A stretch of 64,000 nt of DNA from Pseudocitrobacter corydidari (GCF_021172065.1 NZ_CP087880.1:310001-374000), one strand, 5' to 3'; numbered from the stretch's first letter, positions 17,585-26,604 are shown. The notes: generated by a model not told the origin, from the letters alone. Numbers and translations: made by a program.

Positions 17585-18886
17585 ATGCAGTGTGATAACC
17601 AGATCCCCGTAAAAAATATCGAAGCGAATGTTCCCGACTGCGCGGAAATCGCCGCGCTGGTGCAGTCTGACCGGGTGCATACCTCACTTTATAATTCCGA
17701 GACCCTGTTCAACCTTGAGCTGGACAGGATCTTCAGCAAAACCTGGGTATGGGTGGCGCATACCAGCGAAATTCCGGAAACCGGCAGTTTCAAAACCACC
17801 GAGATAGGCACACAGCCGGTTATTGTCGTGCGCGACCGCAAAGGCAACGTACACACGTTGCTCAACCGCTGCCGCCATCGCGCCGCCACCGTGTGCGAAC
17901 ACCGCACTGGCAAAACCAACAGTTTCGTTTGCCCGTATCACGGCTGGGGCTATGCCCTGGACGGCAGCCTGCGCGGCGTGCCGCACCCGGAAAGCTATGC
18001 CGATCAACTGGAAAAAGGCGAGCTGGGGCTGGTGTCGCTGCGCACCGAACAGTATGCCGGCATGATCTTCGCCACCTTTAATGAGCACATCGAACCGCTG
18101 GAAGATTTCCTCGGCGCCGCGAAAAAGTGGATGGATCTGTTTATGAAGCAGGGTGCGGGTTATCCGATTAAAACCGGCCCGGCGCACCGTTTCCGCTTCC
18201 CCGGCAACTGGAAGATCCAACTGGAAAATACCACCGATGGCTACCACTTCCCGGTCGTTCACCGCTCGTTTTTAAGTTCGGTCGATAAGCAGACCGAAGA
18301 GATGCTCAACTTCGTTGACGGCAGCGGCTACGTGGAAGATCTCGGCAACGGCCATAGCGTGATGGTGATGATCCCGGAACTGGTGGATCTGGAAGCCAAT
18401 CTCGATGCGCCTGTCCCGGAGCGCTTTATCGCGCTGGCCGACGAATTGCGTAAAGACCACGATGAAGATCAGGTGCGGCGTATTGTGCGTGCCGTCGGCG
18501 GTTCCGGCTTTAACCTCAACATTTTCCCCAATATTGCCTGCTCAATGGCGTTCTTCCGCGTGCTGCAACCCGTCTCGGTGAACGAAACCGAAATTCATCA
18601 TGCGGTGATCACCATGGACGGCGGCCCGGAAATTGCCAACCAGGCGCGCCTGCGTCTGCACGAGCATTTCCAGGGGCCGATGGGCTTCGGCACGCCGGAT
18701 GACTCCGAGGCGTGGGAGCGCGTGCAGCGCGGGGCAACGGCGGGCAACGACCTGTGGATCATGCTCAACCGCGGGCTGGCGGGCGAATACCGCAGCGATG
18801 ACGGCCTGCGCAGCGACGTGAGCGCTGAAACGGGGATGCGCGCGGCGTATCAACAGTGGAAAAAACTGATGACGGAGGCGGAATAA
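17585..18886 (+). CDS. iacC: Rieske ring-hydroxylating dioxygenase large subunit, IacC
   Basis: The 433-residue alpha subunit has the Rieske [2Fe-2S] ligands C96, H98 (NRCRHRA) and C116, H119 (CPYHGW). The catalytic domain has D218, H221 and H226 in DGYHFPVVHRSF. The third Fe ligand is probably an Asp in PDDSEAWE near residue 372. It belongs to the anthranilate/benzoate-type alpha3beta3 group. With IacD and the reductase IacF it should hydroxylate an oxidised indole-acetate intermediate on the way to catechol. Its stop overlaps the iacD start (TAATG), so alpha and beta are translationally coupled. Confidence 0.92.
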   Translation: MQCDNQIPVKNIEANVPDCAEIAALVQSDRVHTSLYNSETLFNLELDRIFSKTWVWVAHTSEIPETGSFKTTEIGTQPVIVVRDRKGNVHTLLNRCRHRAATVCEHRTGKTNSFVCPYHGWGYALDGSLRGVPHPESYADQLEKGELGLVSLRTEQYAGMIFATFNEHIEPLEDFLGAAKKWMDLFMKQGAGYPIKTGPAHRFRFPGNWKIQLENTTDGYHFPVVHRSFLSSVDKQTEEMLNFVDGSGYVEDLGNGHSVMVMIPELVDLEANLDAPVPERFIALADELRKDHDEDQVRRIVRAVGGSGFNLNIFPNIACSMAFFRVLQPVSVNETEIHHAVITMDGGPEIANQARLRLHEHFQGPMGFGTPDDSEAWERVQRGATAGNDLWIMLNRGLAGEYRSDDGLRSDVSAETGMRAAYQQWKKLMTEAE

Positions 18887-19365
18887 TGACGCCAGATACG
18901 GTTCTGATTTCCGCGATGGAAATTATCAATCTCGAAGGCGATTTGCTCGATCAGGGCGAGTTCAATGCCTGGCTGGAACTGTGGCAGCGCGATGGCCTGT
19001 ACATCGTGCCAATCGATCCACAGGAGACCGATTTCAAAAATACCCTCAACTACGCCTGCGACGATCACGAAATGCGCGAGCGTCGGGTGAAGCGCCTTTA
19101 CAGCGGTGAGTCTATCTCCACCACGCCGCGCGCCCGCACGTTGCGCACGCTCTCCCGCTTCCGTTTGCTGGCTGGCGAGGGGGACGACATCGTGGTGCGC
19201 GGCGCGCAGTCGCTGTGGGAACACCGCAAAGGCTACAGCCGACACTACGCGGCGGATATCACCTGGCACCTGCAACCGCAGGGCGACAAGTTGCTGATTA
19301 AGCAAAAGGTGATTCGTCTTATCAATAGCGACGATGTGCTGCACAGCATCGGCTACATCCTGTAA
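18886..19365 (+). CDS. iacD: Rieske dioxygenase small subunit, IacD
   Basis: The 159-residue product is a ring-hydroxylating dioxygenase beta subunit with the NTF2-like fold. The early part EGDLLDQGEFNAWLELWQRDGLYIVPID and the middle ERRVKRLYSGESISTTPRARTLRTLSRF region (given here in pieces: LDQGEFNAWLELW; TPRARTLRTLSRF) are typical. It is structural and sets the alpha3beta3 assembly with IacC. The ATG at 18886 overlaps the iacC TAA, and GGAGG lies upstream. iacE starts 10 bp after its stop. Confidence 0.9.
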   Translation: MTPDTVLISAMEIINLEGDLLDQGEFNAWLELWQRDGLYIVPIDPQETDFKNTLNYACDDHEMRERRVKRLYSGESISTTPRARTLRTLSRFRLLAGEGDDIVVRGAQSLWEHRKGYSRHYAADITWHLQPQGDKLLIKQKVIRLINSDDVLHSIGYIL

Positions 19366-19375
19366 GGAGCGCGTT

Positions 19376-20116
19376 ATGACGCAAACCGTATTAGTCACCG
19401 GCGCGGCCGCCGGGCTGGGCAACGTCATCGCCACGCATCTGTTGTCGCAGGGATATCAGGTGGTGCTCTCGGACGTGAGCCTGGCGCGCGCGCAACAGGC
19501 GGCGGACAAACTCGATAATGGCGCGGGCAATGTGCTGGCGCTGGCGCTGGATATCCGCCAGCCGCAGGCGTTTGAGAAGGCGCTACAGGCGATTGAAACC
19601 CGCTTCGGCAGCCTGGAGGTGCTGGTGAACAATGCCGCGCTGACGCTGGCGACACCGGTGATGGAAATTGATGTTGAAGAGTTCGACCAGGTGATTTCAA
19701 CCAATCTGCGCGGCACGTTTGTCGGCTGCCAGACGATTGGGCGCTACTTCGCGAAGAAAGGCTACGGGCGAATTATCAACCTGGCGTCGCTCGCCGGGCA
19801 GAACGGCGGCACGGCCTCCGGGGCGCACTATGCGGCATCGAAAGGCGGCATCCTGACGCTGACTAAAATCTTCGCCCGCGAGCTGGGGAAATCCGGCGTA
19901 ACGGTGAATGCCATCGCGCCGGGGCCGATGGATCTTCCGTCCGTTCACGCGCTGGTGCCGGAAGAGAAAATGGCCGGGCTGTTACAGATGATCCCGGTGG
20001 GTAAACTGGGCGATGCCGAGTTTATCGCTCAGGCCGTGGCGCTGCTGGCTTCACCGCAGGCGGCGTTTGTCACCGGGGCGACCTGGGACATCAACGGCGG
20101 TCTGTTCATGCGTTAA
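19376..20116 (+). CDS. iacE: Short-chain dehydrogenase/reductase, IacE
   Basis: A classical SDR of 246 residues. The cofactor motif is TGAAAGLG (residues 8-15), the NNAA element is at 85-88, and the catalytic triad is S138, Y152 and K156 (HYAASK). The acidic D33 after strand 2 suggests NAD+ rather than NADP+. In iac pathways IacE helps turn the IacA product into dioxindole-3-acetate. The frame opens at 19334, but the ATG at 19376 has AAGGAG upstream and gives the normal SDR start. It is spaced 10 bp from both neighbours. Confidence 0.88.
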   Translation: MTQTVLVTGAAAGLGNVIATHLLSQGYQVVLSDVSLARAQQAADKLDNGAGNVLALALDIRQPQAFEKALQAIETRFGSLEVLVNNAALTLATPVMEIDVEEFDQVISTNLRGTFVGCQTIGRYFAKKGYGRIINLASLAGQNGGTASGAHYAASKGGILTLTKIFARELGKSGVTVNAIAPGPMDLPSVHALVPEEKMAGLLQMIPVGKLGDAEFIAQAVALLASPQAAFVTGATWDINGGLFMR

Positions 20117-20125
20117 GGAGTTGCC

Positions 20126-21058
20126 ATGCTGACACTTCAGATTTTGAAACGCGAGCTTCAGGGGGATGTTGTTCTGCTGACGCTTGCCGATGCAACCGGC
20201 GCTGAACTGCCTGCGTTCACCGCCGGGGCGCACATCGACCTGCATCTGACTGACGATCTGGTGCGCCCATATTCGCTGTGCGGCGATCCGGCAGATCGCT
20301 ACTGCTATCAACTGGGCATTCTCAAAGATAGCCAGTCGAAAGGGGGATCGCTGGCGGCGCACGCGCTTCAGGAAGGTGAATCAGTGAAGGTGAGCCTGCC
20401 GCGCAACTTGTTTGCCCTGGATGAGGGCGCAGCGCACAGCCTATTGATCGGCGGCGGGATTGGCATCACGCCGATGTTGGCGATGGCGGCGGAGCTGCAC
20501 GCCGCCGGGCGCGTGTTTTCGCTGCATTACTGCGCCCGTTCGCGCCCGCAGGCGGCATTTGTTGCCGAACTGGAAAAAGCGCCGTGGGCGGATCGTGTAT
20601 GGCTGCATTTCAGCGATGAACAACGCATTGATTTGCCAGCGGTATTGAGTGATGTACCAGCTAACACCCATGTCTATGTTTGCGGCCCCACGCGGCTGAT
20701 GGAGGCGGTGAGCGAGCAGGCAAACGCCGCCGGTTATGCGGCTGAAAACGTCCATCAGGAGTGTTTCAGCGCGGAGGTTGAAGTGAGCGGAAAGGCGTTC
20801 GACGTGGTGGCCGCAACCAGCGGGATCACCGTGCGGGTGCTGGAAAACCAGACCATTGTCGAGGCGCTGGCGCAGGCCGGGTTGAAGGTGTGCGTCTCCT
20901 GTAAGCAGGGGATTTGCGGTAGTTGCCTGACAGATGTGATTGAGGGCGAGCCGGATCACCGCGACAGCTATCTGACAGACGAGGAGAAAGCCGATGGCGA
21001 CCAGATCCTGCTCTGTTGTTCCCGGGCGAAAAGCGCCCGTCTGATTATCGATCTCTGA
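20126..21058 (+). CDS. iacF: Rieske dioxygenase reductase, IacF
   Basis: The 310-residue reductase has the domain order FMN/FAD-binding (RPYSLCGDPADRY, near residue 50), NAD-binding (LLIGGGIGITPMLAMA, near 107) and C-terminal plant-type [2Fe-2S] ferredoxin (CVSCKQGICGSCLTDV with the last Cys in LLCCSRAKS). This is the phthalate dioxygenase reductase/VanB arrangement. It passes NADH electrons to the Rieske centre of IacC. All four cluster cysteines are present. GGAG precedes the ATG, and it lies nine bases after iacE. Confidence 0.9.
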   Translation: MLTLQILKRELQGDVVLLTLADATGAELPAFTAGAHIDLHLTDDLVRPYSLCGDPADRYCYQLGILKDSQSKGGSLAAHALQEGESVKVSLPRNLFALDEGAAHSLLIGGGIGITPMLAMAAELHAAGRVFSLHYCARSRPQAAFVAELEKAPWADRVWLHFSDEQRIDLPAVLSDVPANTHVYVCGPTRLMEAVSEQANAAGYAAENVHQECFSAEVEVSGKAFDVVAATSGITVRVLENQTIVEALAQAGLKVCVSCKQGICGSCLTDVIEGEPDHRDSYLTDEEKADGDQILLCCSRAKSARLIIDL

Positions 21059-21068
21059 GGATTTCAGC

Positions 21069-21569
21069 ATGAATTTGCAGACCGAGTTTCGTAATGCGAT
21101 GGCGCAACTGGGCAGCGCGGTGTCGGTGATCACCACCGATGGCCCGGCGGGGAAATTTGGCTTTACCGCCTCTGCCGTGTGTAGCGTCACGGATCAACCG
21201 CCGACCCTGCTGGTGTGTATGAACCGCAACTCTTTTGCCAATGCGCACTTCAAGCAAAACGGCGCACTGTGCGTGAACGTGCTTTCCGGCGCGCATCAGG
21301 AGTTATCGGGTATTTTCGCCAATGCGACCCTGCGTTCCGAAGAGCGTTTCGCTTACGACCGCTGGCAGGTGATGGCGAGCGGCGCGCCGGTACTCAGTTC
21401 CGCCGTCGCCAGCTTTGACTGCGTGATTGACGACTGCCATGAAGTGGGCAGCCACACGGTATTTTATTGCCAGGTGCAGGCGATTCGCATCAGCGAGCAG
21501 CCGCGCGGGCTGGTCTATTTTAACCGTCGTTACCATACGGTAGGCGGCGATATTGAGGTGAAAGCCTAA
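21069..21569 (+). CDS. iacG: NAD(P)H:flavin reductase, IacG
   Basis: The 166-residue protein is a HpaC/RutF-type flavin reductase (flavin_reduct domain). It includes GSAVSVITTDGPAGKFGFTASAVCSVT near the start, the NGALCVNVLS segment, and a C-terminal GLVYFNRRYHTVG. It should supply reduced flavin to the monooxygenase IacA as its small component. There is no signal peptide. It follows iacF by 10 bp and is followed 20 bp later by the transporter gene. Confidence 0.9.
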   Translation: MNLQTEFRNAMAQLGSAVSVITTDGPAGKFGFTASAVCSVTDQPPTLLVCMNRNSFANAHFKQNGALCVNVLSGAHQELSGIFANATLRSEERFAYDRWQVMASGAPVLSSAVASFDCVIDDCHEVGSHTVFYCQVQAIRISEQPRGLVYFNRRYHTVGGDIEVKA

Positions 21570-21589
21570 CCCATAGAGGAGCCTGGCTT

Positions 21590-22918
21590 ATGAGCAATAC
21601 CGCAGCAGCACCGCACGACCCAAAGCAAATGCGCAAACTGGTGATCGCCTCTGTTCTGGGCAATGCGCTGGAATGGTACGACTTCTTTCTCTATGGCACG
21701 GCGGCGGCGTTAGTCTTCGGCCCGCTCTTTTTTCCGGTCGGTGGCGACCCGCTACAGGGCACGCTGCTGGCGTTTTCCGGCTTTGCGGTCGGCTTCCTGG
21801 CGCGTCCACTCGGCGGGATTGCTTTCGGTCATTTAGGCGATCGCTACAGTCGTAAGATGACGTTAATTATGACGTTAACGCTGATGGGCGCGACAACCTT
21901 CGTCATCGGCCTGCTGCCGGTTTACAGCCAGATTGGTATCTGGGCGCCGATTTGTCTGATCACCCTGCGCTTTTTGCAGGGCGTGGCTTCGGGCGGTGAG
22001 TGGGGCGGCGGCGTGTTGATGCTGAGTGAAAATGCCCCGGTTTCAAGGCGCGGCTTCTTTACCGCCTGGAGCCAGATGGGCGTGGCTGGTGGGTTCGTGC
22101 TCTCGGCATTCGCTTTTTATCTGGTGCAGAAACTGCCGGAATCCGATTTTATGAGCTGGGGCTGGCGCGTGCCGTTCCTGCTGAGCCTGTTGATTTTTCT
22201 GGTCGGCGTTTATATCCGAAAAAACATTCGTGAAAGTGAGGCGTTTCGCCAGGCTACACCAGAAGAGAAACATGAAAAAATTCCGCTGGTCGTACTGCTG
22301 CGTGAGCATCCAAAAGCGCTGATGCAGGCCATTGCATTGCGCCTGCCTGAGAATGGCGCATCCTATATTTTCTTCACCTTTTCAGTGGTGTACGCCAAAC
22401 ATATTGGTATCTCCACAGACATCATCATCAGTGCGGTGACGTTGGCGATGGTGGTCGAGTTTTTCTCGATTCTGTTCTGGGGCGCGCTTTCCGATCGCAT
22501 CGGTTTGAAGCGTGTTTACTACATTGGTGTCATCGGCCTGCTGGTGATGGCCTTCCCGTTCTTCTGGCTACTTTCCAGTGGCGAATTCAGCGGGATCATG
22601 GTGGCGATGTTCCTCGGTCTGCCCGTCTGCCATGGGGCGATGACGGGGACGCAGCCGTGCATTATGAGCGATTTGTTTCCGGTGCGCGTGCGCTACTCCG
22701 GCCTGGCGCTGGGGCATGAAGTGGGATCTATCTTTTCCGGCGGGCTGGGGCCGATGCTCGCCGTCGCACTGTTAATCGAGTTTGACGCCGCCTGGCCGGT
22801 ATCGCTGCTGCTGATTGCCTATGCGCTACTGGCGTGGATTGCGTTGTGGAGCCTGCCTTCGCAGGAGACACCTGTCCTGAGTCAACCTACAAAAACCTTA
22901 CCCTACAATGAGGTCTAA
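21590..22918 (+). CDS. MFS metabolite:H+ symporter, likely indole-3-acetate uptake
   Basis: A 442-residue carrier of the MHS family (ShiA, KgtP and ProP relatives). It shows the family start ASVLGNALEWYDFFLYGTAAALVF, the loop 2-3 motif GHLGDRYSRK, and RFLQGVASGGEWGGG in helix 4, with 12 predicted helices. These carriers import organic acids with protons. Its position between iacG and catA, with short gaps (20 bp and 3 bp), makes indole-3-acetate or a related aromatic acid the likely substrate. That is inference from context. Confidence 0.85.
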   Translation: MSNTAAAPHDPKQMRKLVIASVLGNALEWYDFFLYGTAAALVFGPLFFPVGGDPLQGTLLAFSGFAVGFLARPLGGIAFGHLGDRYSRKMTLIMTLTLMGATTFVIGLLPVYSQIGIWAPICLITLRFLQGVASGGEWGGGVLMLSENAPVSRRGFFTAWSQMGVAGGFVLSAFAFYLVQKLPESDFMSWGWRVPFLLSLLIFLVGVYIRKNIRESEAFRQATPEEKHEKIPLVVLLREHPKALMQAIALRLPENGASYIFFTFSVVYAKHIGISTDIIISAVTLAMVVEFFSILFWGALSDRIGLKRVYYIGVIGLLVMAFPFFWLLSSGEFSGIMVAMFLGLPVCHGAMTGTQPCIMSDLFPVRVRYSGLALGHEVGSIFSGGLGPMLAVALLIEFDAAWPVSLLLIAYALLAWIALWSLPSQETPVLSQPTKTLPYNEV

Positions 22919-22921
22919 GCA

Positions 22922-23848
22922 ATGTCAGTGAATCCGGTTACTACATCAGAAGTGGAAAAATTACTCGCCGTCAGCAGCGGTTTTCTCTCTCAACAGGGGA
23001 ACGAACGCTTTAAGGAGATCATGCATCACCTGCTGGGCGATATCTGCCAGACCATTAAAAAATTTGATATCAGCGACGAAGAGTTCTGGCTGGCGGTGAA
23101 CTATCTCAACGAGCTGGGCGAGCGCAAAGAAGCGGCGCTGCTGGCGGCGGGGCTGGGGCTGGAGCACTACCTCGACATTCGCGCCGATGAAAAAGAGGCG
23201 GCGGCAGGCAATGAAACAGGCACCCCGCGCACCATCGAAGGGCCGCTGTACGTGGCGAACGCGCCGCTGAGTGAAGGTTTTGCCCGCATGGATGATGGTA
23301 AAGAGCAGGGTGAAATCATGTGGTTACAGGGTGTGGTGAGAGATAAGCAGGGGCGTCCGGTGGCGAATGCCGTTGTCGATATCTGGCACGCCAATACGCT
23401 CGGCGGTTACTCGTTCTTTGATCAATCTCAGAGCGAATACAACCTGCGCCGCCGCGTGCTGACCGACGCCAAGGGGCATTATGCGGTGCGCAGCATTGTG
23501 CCGTGCGGTTACGGCTGCCCACCGGATGGCCCGACGCAGAAACTGCTCAACGGTTTAGGCCGTCACGGCAACCGCCCGGCGCATATTCACTTCTTTGTCT
23601 CCGCGCCGGGTTATAAGCACCTGACTACGCAGATCAACCTCAATGGCGATGCGTACCTGTGGGATGACTTTGCTTTCGCCACCCGTGACGGGCTGATTGC
23701 TGACCCGGTGAAAGTGGACGACGAAGCCGTGGCCTACGAGCGTGGCATTCACCAGCCGCATACGGAAGTGAACTTTGATTTTACGCTGGTAGCGGCGACG
23801 CAGAGTGAAGAGGAAGCGCGCGGGAAGCGAATGCGCGTGAAAGAGTAA
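22922..23848 (+). CDS. catA: Catechol 1,2-dioxygenase
   Basis: A 308-residue intradiol dioxygenase with the N-terminal helical dimerisation domain (about 1-100) and the catalytic beta domain. The Fe(III) ligands are Y163 (GGYSFFD), Y197 (CGYGCPP), H221 and H223 (RPAHIHFF). TPRTIEGPLYVANAP is the family signature. It cleaves catechol, the end product of the iac pathway, to cis,cis-muconate. It starts three bases after the transporter stop, so it belongs to the iac transcript. No muconate cycloisomerase (catB) or muconolactone isomerase (catC) follows. It ends before a strong terminator. Confidence 0.93.
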   Translation: MSVNPVTTSEVEKLLAVSSGFLSQQGNERFKEIMHHLLGDICQTIKKFDISDEEFWLAVNYLNELGERKEAALLAAGLGLEHYLDIRADEKEAAAGNETGTPRTIEGPLYVANAPLSEGFARMDDGKEQGEIMWLQGVVRDKQGRPVANAVVDIWHANTLGGYSFFDQSQSEYNLRRRVLTDAKGHYAVRSIVPCGYGCPPDGPTQKLLNGLGRHGNRPAHIHFFVSAPGYKHLTTQINLNGDAYLWDDFAFATRDGLIADPVKVDDEAVAYERGIHQPHTEVNFDFTLVAATQSEEEARGKRMRVKE

Positions 23849-23893
23849 GCTCACACAGTCGGATTAAATTGCTGATAACGTGCGCGTTCAAAT

Positions 23894-23931
23894 AAAAAGG
23901 CCGAAGAGGGAATAAACTCTTCGGCCTTTTA
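23894..23931. terminator. Bidirectional terminator between catA and the PQQ dehydrogenase
   Basis: AAAAAGGCCGAAGAG (23894-23908) pairs with CTCTTCGGCCTTTTA (23916-23930), loop GGAATAAA. A-run and T-run flank the stem, so it works on both strands and ends both convergent transcripts. Confidence 0.9.
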
Positions 23932-23941
23932 CTGTCAGAAC

Positions 23942-26347
23942 TTAATCTTCCAGCGCGTAAGCGATAATGTCATCGCCTACATCCGGTGAATGGCTGGCGC
24001 CACCTGCGGAAATAACGACATACTCTTTACCGGTTTTCGGTGATTTATAAATCAGCGGCGCGGCAACGGCGCCTACCGGCAGACGGGCGCGCCATAGCTC
24101 TTTCCCGGTTGAGGAGTCGAGTGCGCGCAGGTAGTTATCCTGTGTACCGGCAAAGAAGACCAGGCCAGAGGCGGTGGAGGTTGGGCCACCGAGCGTTGGC
24201 ATTCCCAGCGGAATATGCATGCCGGTTTTCATCCCCAGCGGGCCGGTATCTTCCACTGAACCCATCGGAACCTGCCACACCAGTTGGCGTGTATTCAGAT
24301 CAATGGCGCTCATGGTGCCAAACGGCGGGGTATTACACGGCACGCCCAGCGCAGATTGCAGAATATCGATACGCACACCGCCGTAAGGGCCAGCGACCTG
24401 CGGACGCACGGTGCCCATAAAGCCCGGTACCTCGTCGGTTGAGACGTGGTATTTCGCCATATCTTTCTGACGTACCAGCGACATCCGCAGCGGCATACGC
24501 ATATCGTTAACGAACAGCGTGCCGGTACGTTCATCAATAGTGATGCCGCCCCAGTTCATGCCGCCCAGCAGGCTCGGCCATTCGATATACGGTTTTTCCG
24601 ACGGCGGCGTGAACATGCCCAGATAGGTCGATTCTTTAAAGTCGATACGACAAATCAGCTGATCGAACGGCGTGACGCCCCACATCGATTTCTCGGTCAG
24701 CGGATCAACGCCTAACTGCGGCATGCCCGTAGAGAACGGCTGAGTGGTGGAAAGACGTTCGCCTTCCGCGCCCTGATGCGGTACCGGAATCTCTTCCACT
24801 TTGGTGACCGGTTTCCCGGTACGGCGGTCGAGAACGTAGATTTGCCCGGTTTTGGTGGTCTGAATCAGTACCGGAATTTCTTCGCCTTTTTCGTTCTTCA
24901 TGTGGAACAGAACGGGCTGAGACGGTAAATCGTAGTCCCAGATATCATGGTGAACGGTCTGGAAGACCCATTTAGTTTTACCGGTACTGGCGTCGACTGC
25001 CACCACAGACGAACCGTATTTCTCTTTGGCTTCGTTACGATCGCCGCCCCAGTAATCCGGCGGGCCGTTACCGGTTGGCAGATAAACCAGATTCAGCTCT
25101 TTATCAAAGCCAGGCACCGTCCAGACGTTAGGCGTTTCCAGCGTATAGGCACGTGCTTTTTCCGGGTCAGTAATGTTTTCCGGCTGGCCAACATCCCAGG
25201 CCCAGACCACATCCCCTGTACGCACATCATACGCACGCACGACGCCGGAAGGCTCACCGTGTACGATATCGCGCACCCAGCCGCCAATCACGGCAATGTG
25301 CCCCATGATCATTGGAATAGACGTCGGGTGATAGCGCTTACTGTTTTCCGTATCGCCCATACCCTGTTTCAGGTCGACGCTGCCTTTGTTGCCAAAGCTG
25401 TCGCACAGCTCGCCGGTTTTGGCATTCAGGGCAATCAGACGGGCATCGACGGTCGAGATGACAATACGCTGCGGGCATTGCAGAAGCGCCGGGCTGGATT
25501 TCTCTTCCGCACTCAGCGAGTCATCTTTTTGCGCATCGTAATAACCCACGCCGCGGCAGGTCACGTGTTCAGCGGTCTGCGCGTGCGGATCAAAGCGCCA
25601 GCGGGCTTTACCGGTGTCGGCATCAATAGCCGTTACTACGTTCAGCGGCGTACAGGAATAAAGCGTATCGCCAATTTGCAGCGGCGTATTTTCGTCCACG
25701 CCGATACCTGGGCCGGTTAAGCGACGCCCGGTGTGATACGTCCACGCCACTTTCAGGTCTTTTACATTCTCCGGGGTGATATCTGTGTAGGGCGCATAAC
25801 GCGTACCGGAGGCATCGCGGCCAAAGAACTCCCAGTTGTCACTTTTTGATGCCAGAGTGGGCTCTTTGCCTGCGTGGGTATCGACAATACCATTATGAAT
25901 GCCACCGTGCGGGAAAAACGCCGAGACCAGCGTTGCCAGCAGGGCAACGAAAATCACCGTTGCGCTGCGGTTAGCCGCACGTACCGACGCGCGTTGAACG
26001 GGCAACGTGGTGGTGAGCCACAGGGCGAGCATTAATAAGAGTGCGGGAACCACCAGACGTGGAATCAGACCCCAGTAGCTGAACTGCACTTCATAGAGCG
26101 CCCAGATAAGGGTAAGGACAAAGGTAATAACGGAAAGGGGGAGGGCAAATTTACGGCGCAGCAGGTAGCCTGCGGCGATAATCAGATACGCCAGACCGGC
26201 GACCAGATACCAGGCGCTGCCGCCCAGCGACAGGAGCTTACCGCCCCAGATGGTTAAAAACAGCCCAGTGCCAACACTGAGCAATACGAAGAGTAAGCGG
26301 TAGAGCGTAAAGAACACGCCTCCACCTCTGCTTTTTTGTTCGTCCAT
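23942..26347 (-). CDS. Membrane-bound PQQ-dependent dehydrogenase (glucose/quinate/shikimate family)
   Basis: About 801 residues: five N-terminal membrane helices (residues about 10-140), then a large periplasmic eight-bladed quinoprotein propeller. Family elements are VTCRGVGYYDA, VYLPTGNGPPDYWGGDRNE, QTVHHDIWDYDLPSQP, the tryptophan-docking segment MNWGGITIDE and the end SPKTGKEYVVISAGG. It oxidises a polyol or sugar at the periplasmic face and feeds ubiquinone. It is only moderately like E. coli Gcd and may instead be a quinate/shikimate dehydrogenase. The ATG at 26347 with GGGA upstream is preferred; another ATG lies at 26359. It is convergent with catA, in an aromatic locus. PQQ synthesis genes are not in this window. 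Confidence 0.85.
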   Translation of the reverse strand: MDEQKSRGGGVFFTLYRLLFVLLSVGTGLFLTIWGGKLLSLGGSAWYLVAGLAYLIIAAGYLLRRKFALPLSVITFVLTLIWALYEVQFSYWGLIPRLVVPALLLMLALWLTTTLPVQRASVRAANRSATVIFVALLATLVSAFFPHGGIHNGIVDTHAGKEPTLASKSDNWEFFGRDASGTRYAPYTDITPENVKDLKVAWTYHTGRRLTGPGIGVDENTPLQIGDTLYSCTPLNVVTAIDADTGKARWRFDPHAQTAEHVTCRGVGYYDAQKDDSLSAEEKSSPALLQCPQRIVISTVDARLIALNAKTGELCDSFGNKGSVDLKQGMGDTENSKRYHPTSIPMIMGHIAVIGGWVRDIVHGEPSGVVRAYDVRTGDVVWAWDVGQPENITDPEKARAYTLETPNVWTVPGFDKELNLVYLPTGNGPPDYWGGDRNEAKEKYGSSVVAVDASTGKTKWVFQTVHHDIWDYDLPSQPVLFHMKNEKGEEIPVLIQTTKTGQIYVLDRRTGKPVTKVEEIPVPHQGAEGERLSTTQPFSTGMPQLGVDPLTEKSMWGVTPFDQLICRIDFKESTYLGMFTPPSEKPYIEWPSLLGGMNWGGITIDERTGTLFVNDMRMPLRMSLVRQKDMAKYHVSTDEVPGFMGTVRPQVAGPYGGVRIDILQSALGVPCNTPPFGTMSAIDLNTRQLVWQVPMGSVEDTGPLGMKTGMHIPLGMPTLGGPTSTASGLVFFAGTQDNYLRALDSSTGKELWRARLPVGAVAAPLIYKSPKTGKEYVVISAGGASHSPDVGDDIIAYALED

Positions 26348-26574
26348 TGTGCATCCCATACAAAGTCAGTCGATTGAAGCATTTTTGCTCAGTGGGCTGG
26401 CGCATCATCCTGTTCAGGACGTTAGCCGCCTGAGATCCTGTTGTTATGGTGGGTAATCCGAAGGGGAAGTGCCTGCGCCTACAACGTAAGGAAGTTTATT
26501 TATTTGTAAGATAAATGTAAAACTTATAAGCATTAAATGTATAACAAATAGAGGCGGCGGTGCAGAAAGGACAA

Positions 26575-26604
26575 TGCAGGGAGCCGTGAGGAAGCCTCCC
26601 TGCA
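26575..26604 (-). terminator. Hairpin 3' of pgtP
   Basis: TGCAGGGA (26575-26582) pairs with TCCCTGCA (26597-26604) a few bases past the pgtP stop. On the minus strand it is followed by TTGTCCTTTCTG, a weak U-rich tract. Confidence 0.45.

Noticed and set aside
15552-23848. Reading the cluster as an indole (iif) or anthranilate (ant) pathway
   Set aside because: The combination of IacH-type amidase, IacB, IacI and both Rieske and flavin systems in this order fits iac better; iif clusters are smaller and lack the amidase and IacB. A substrate test would still be decisive.
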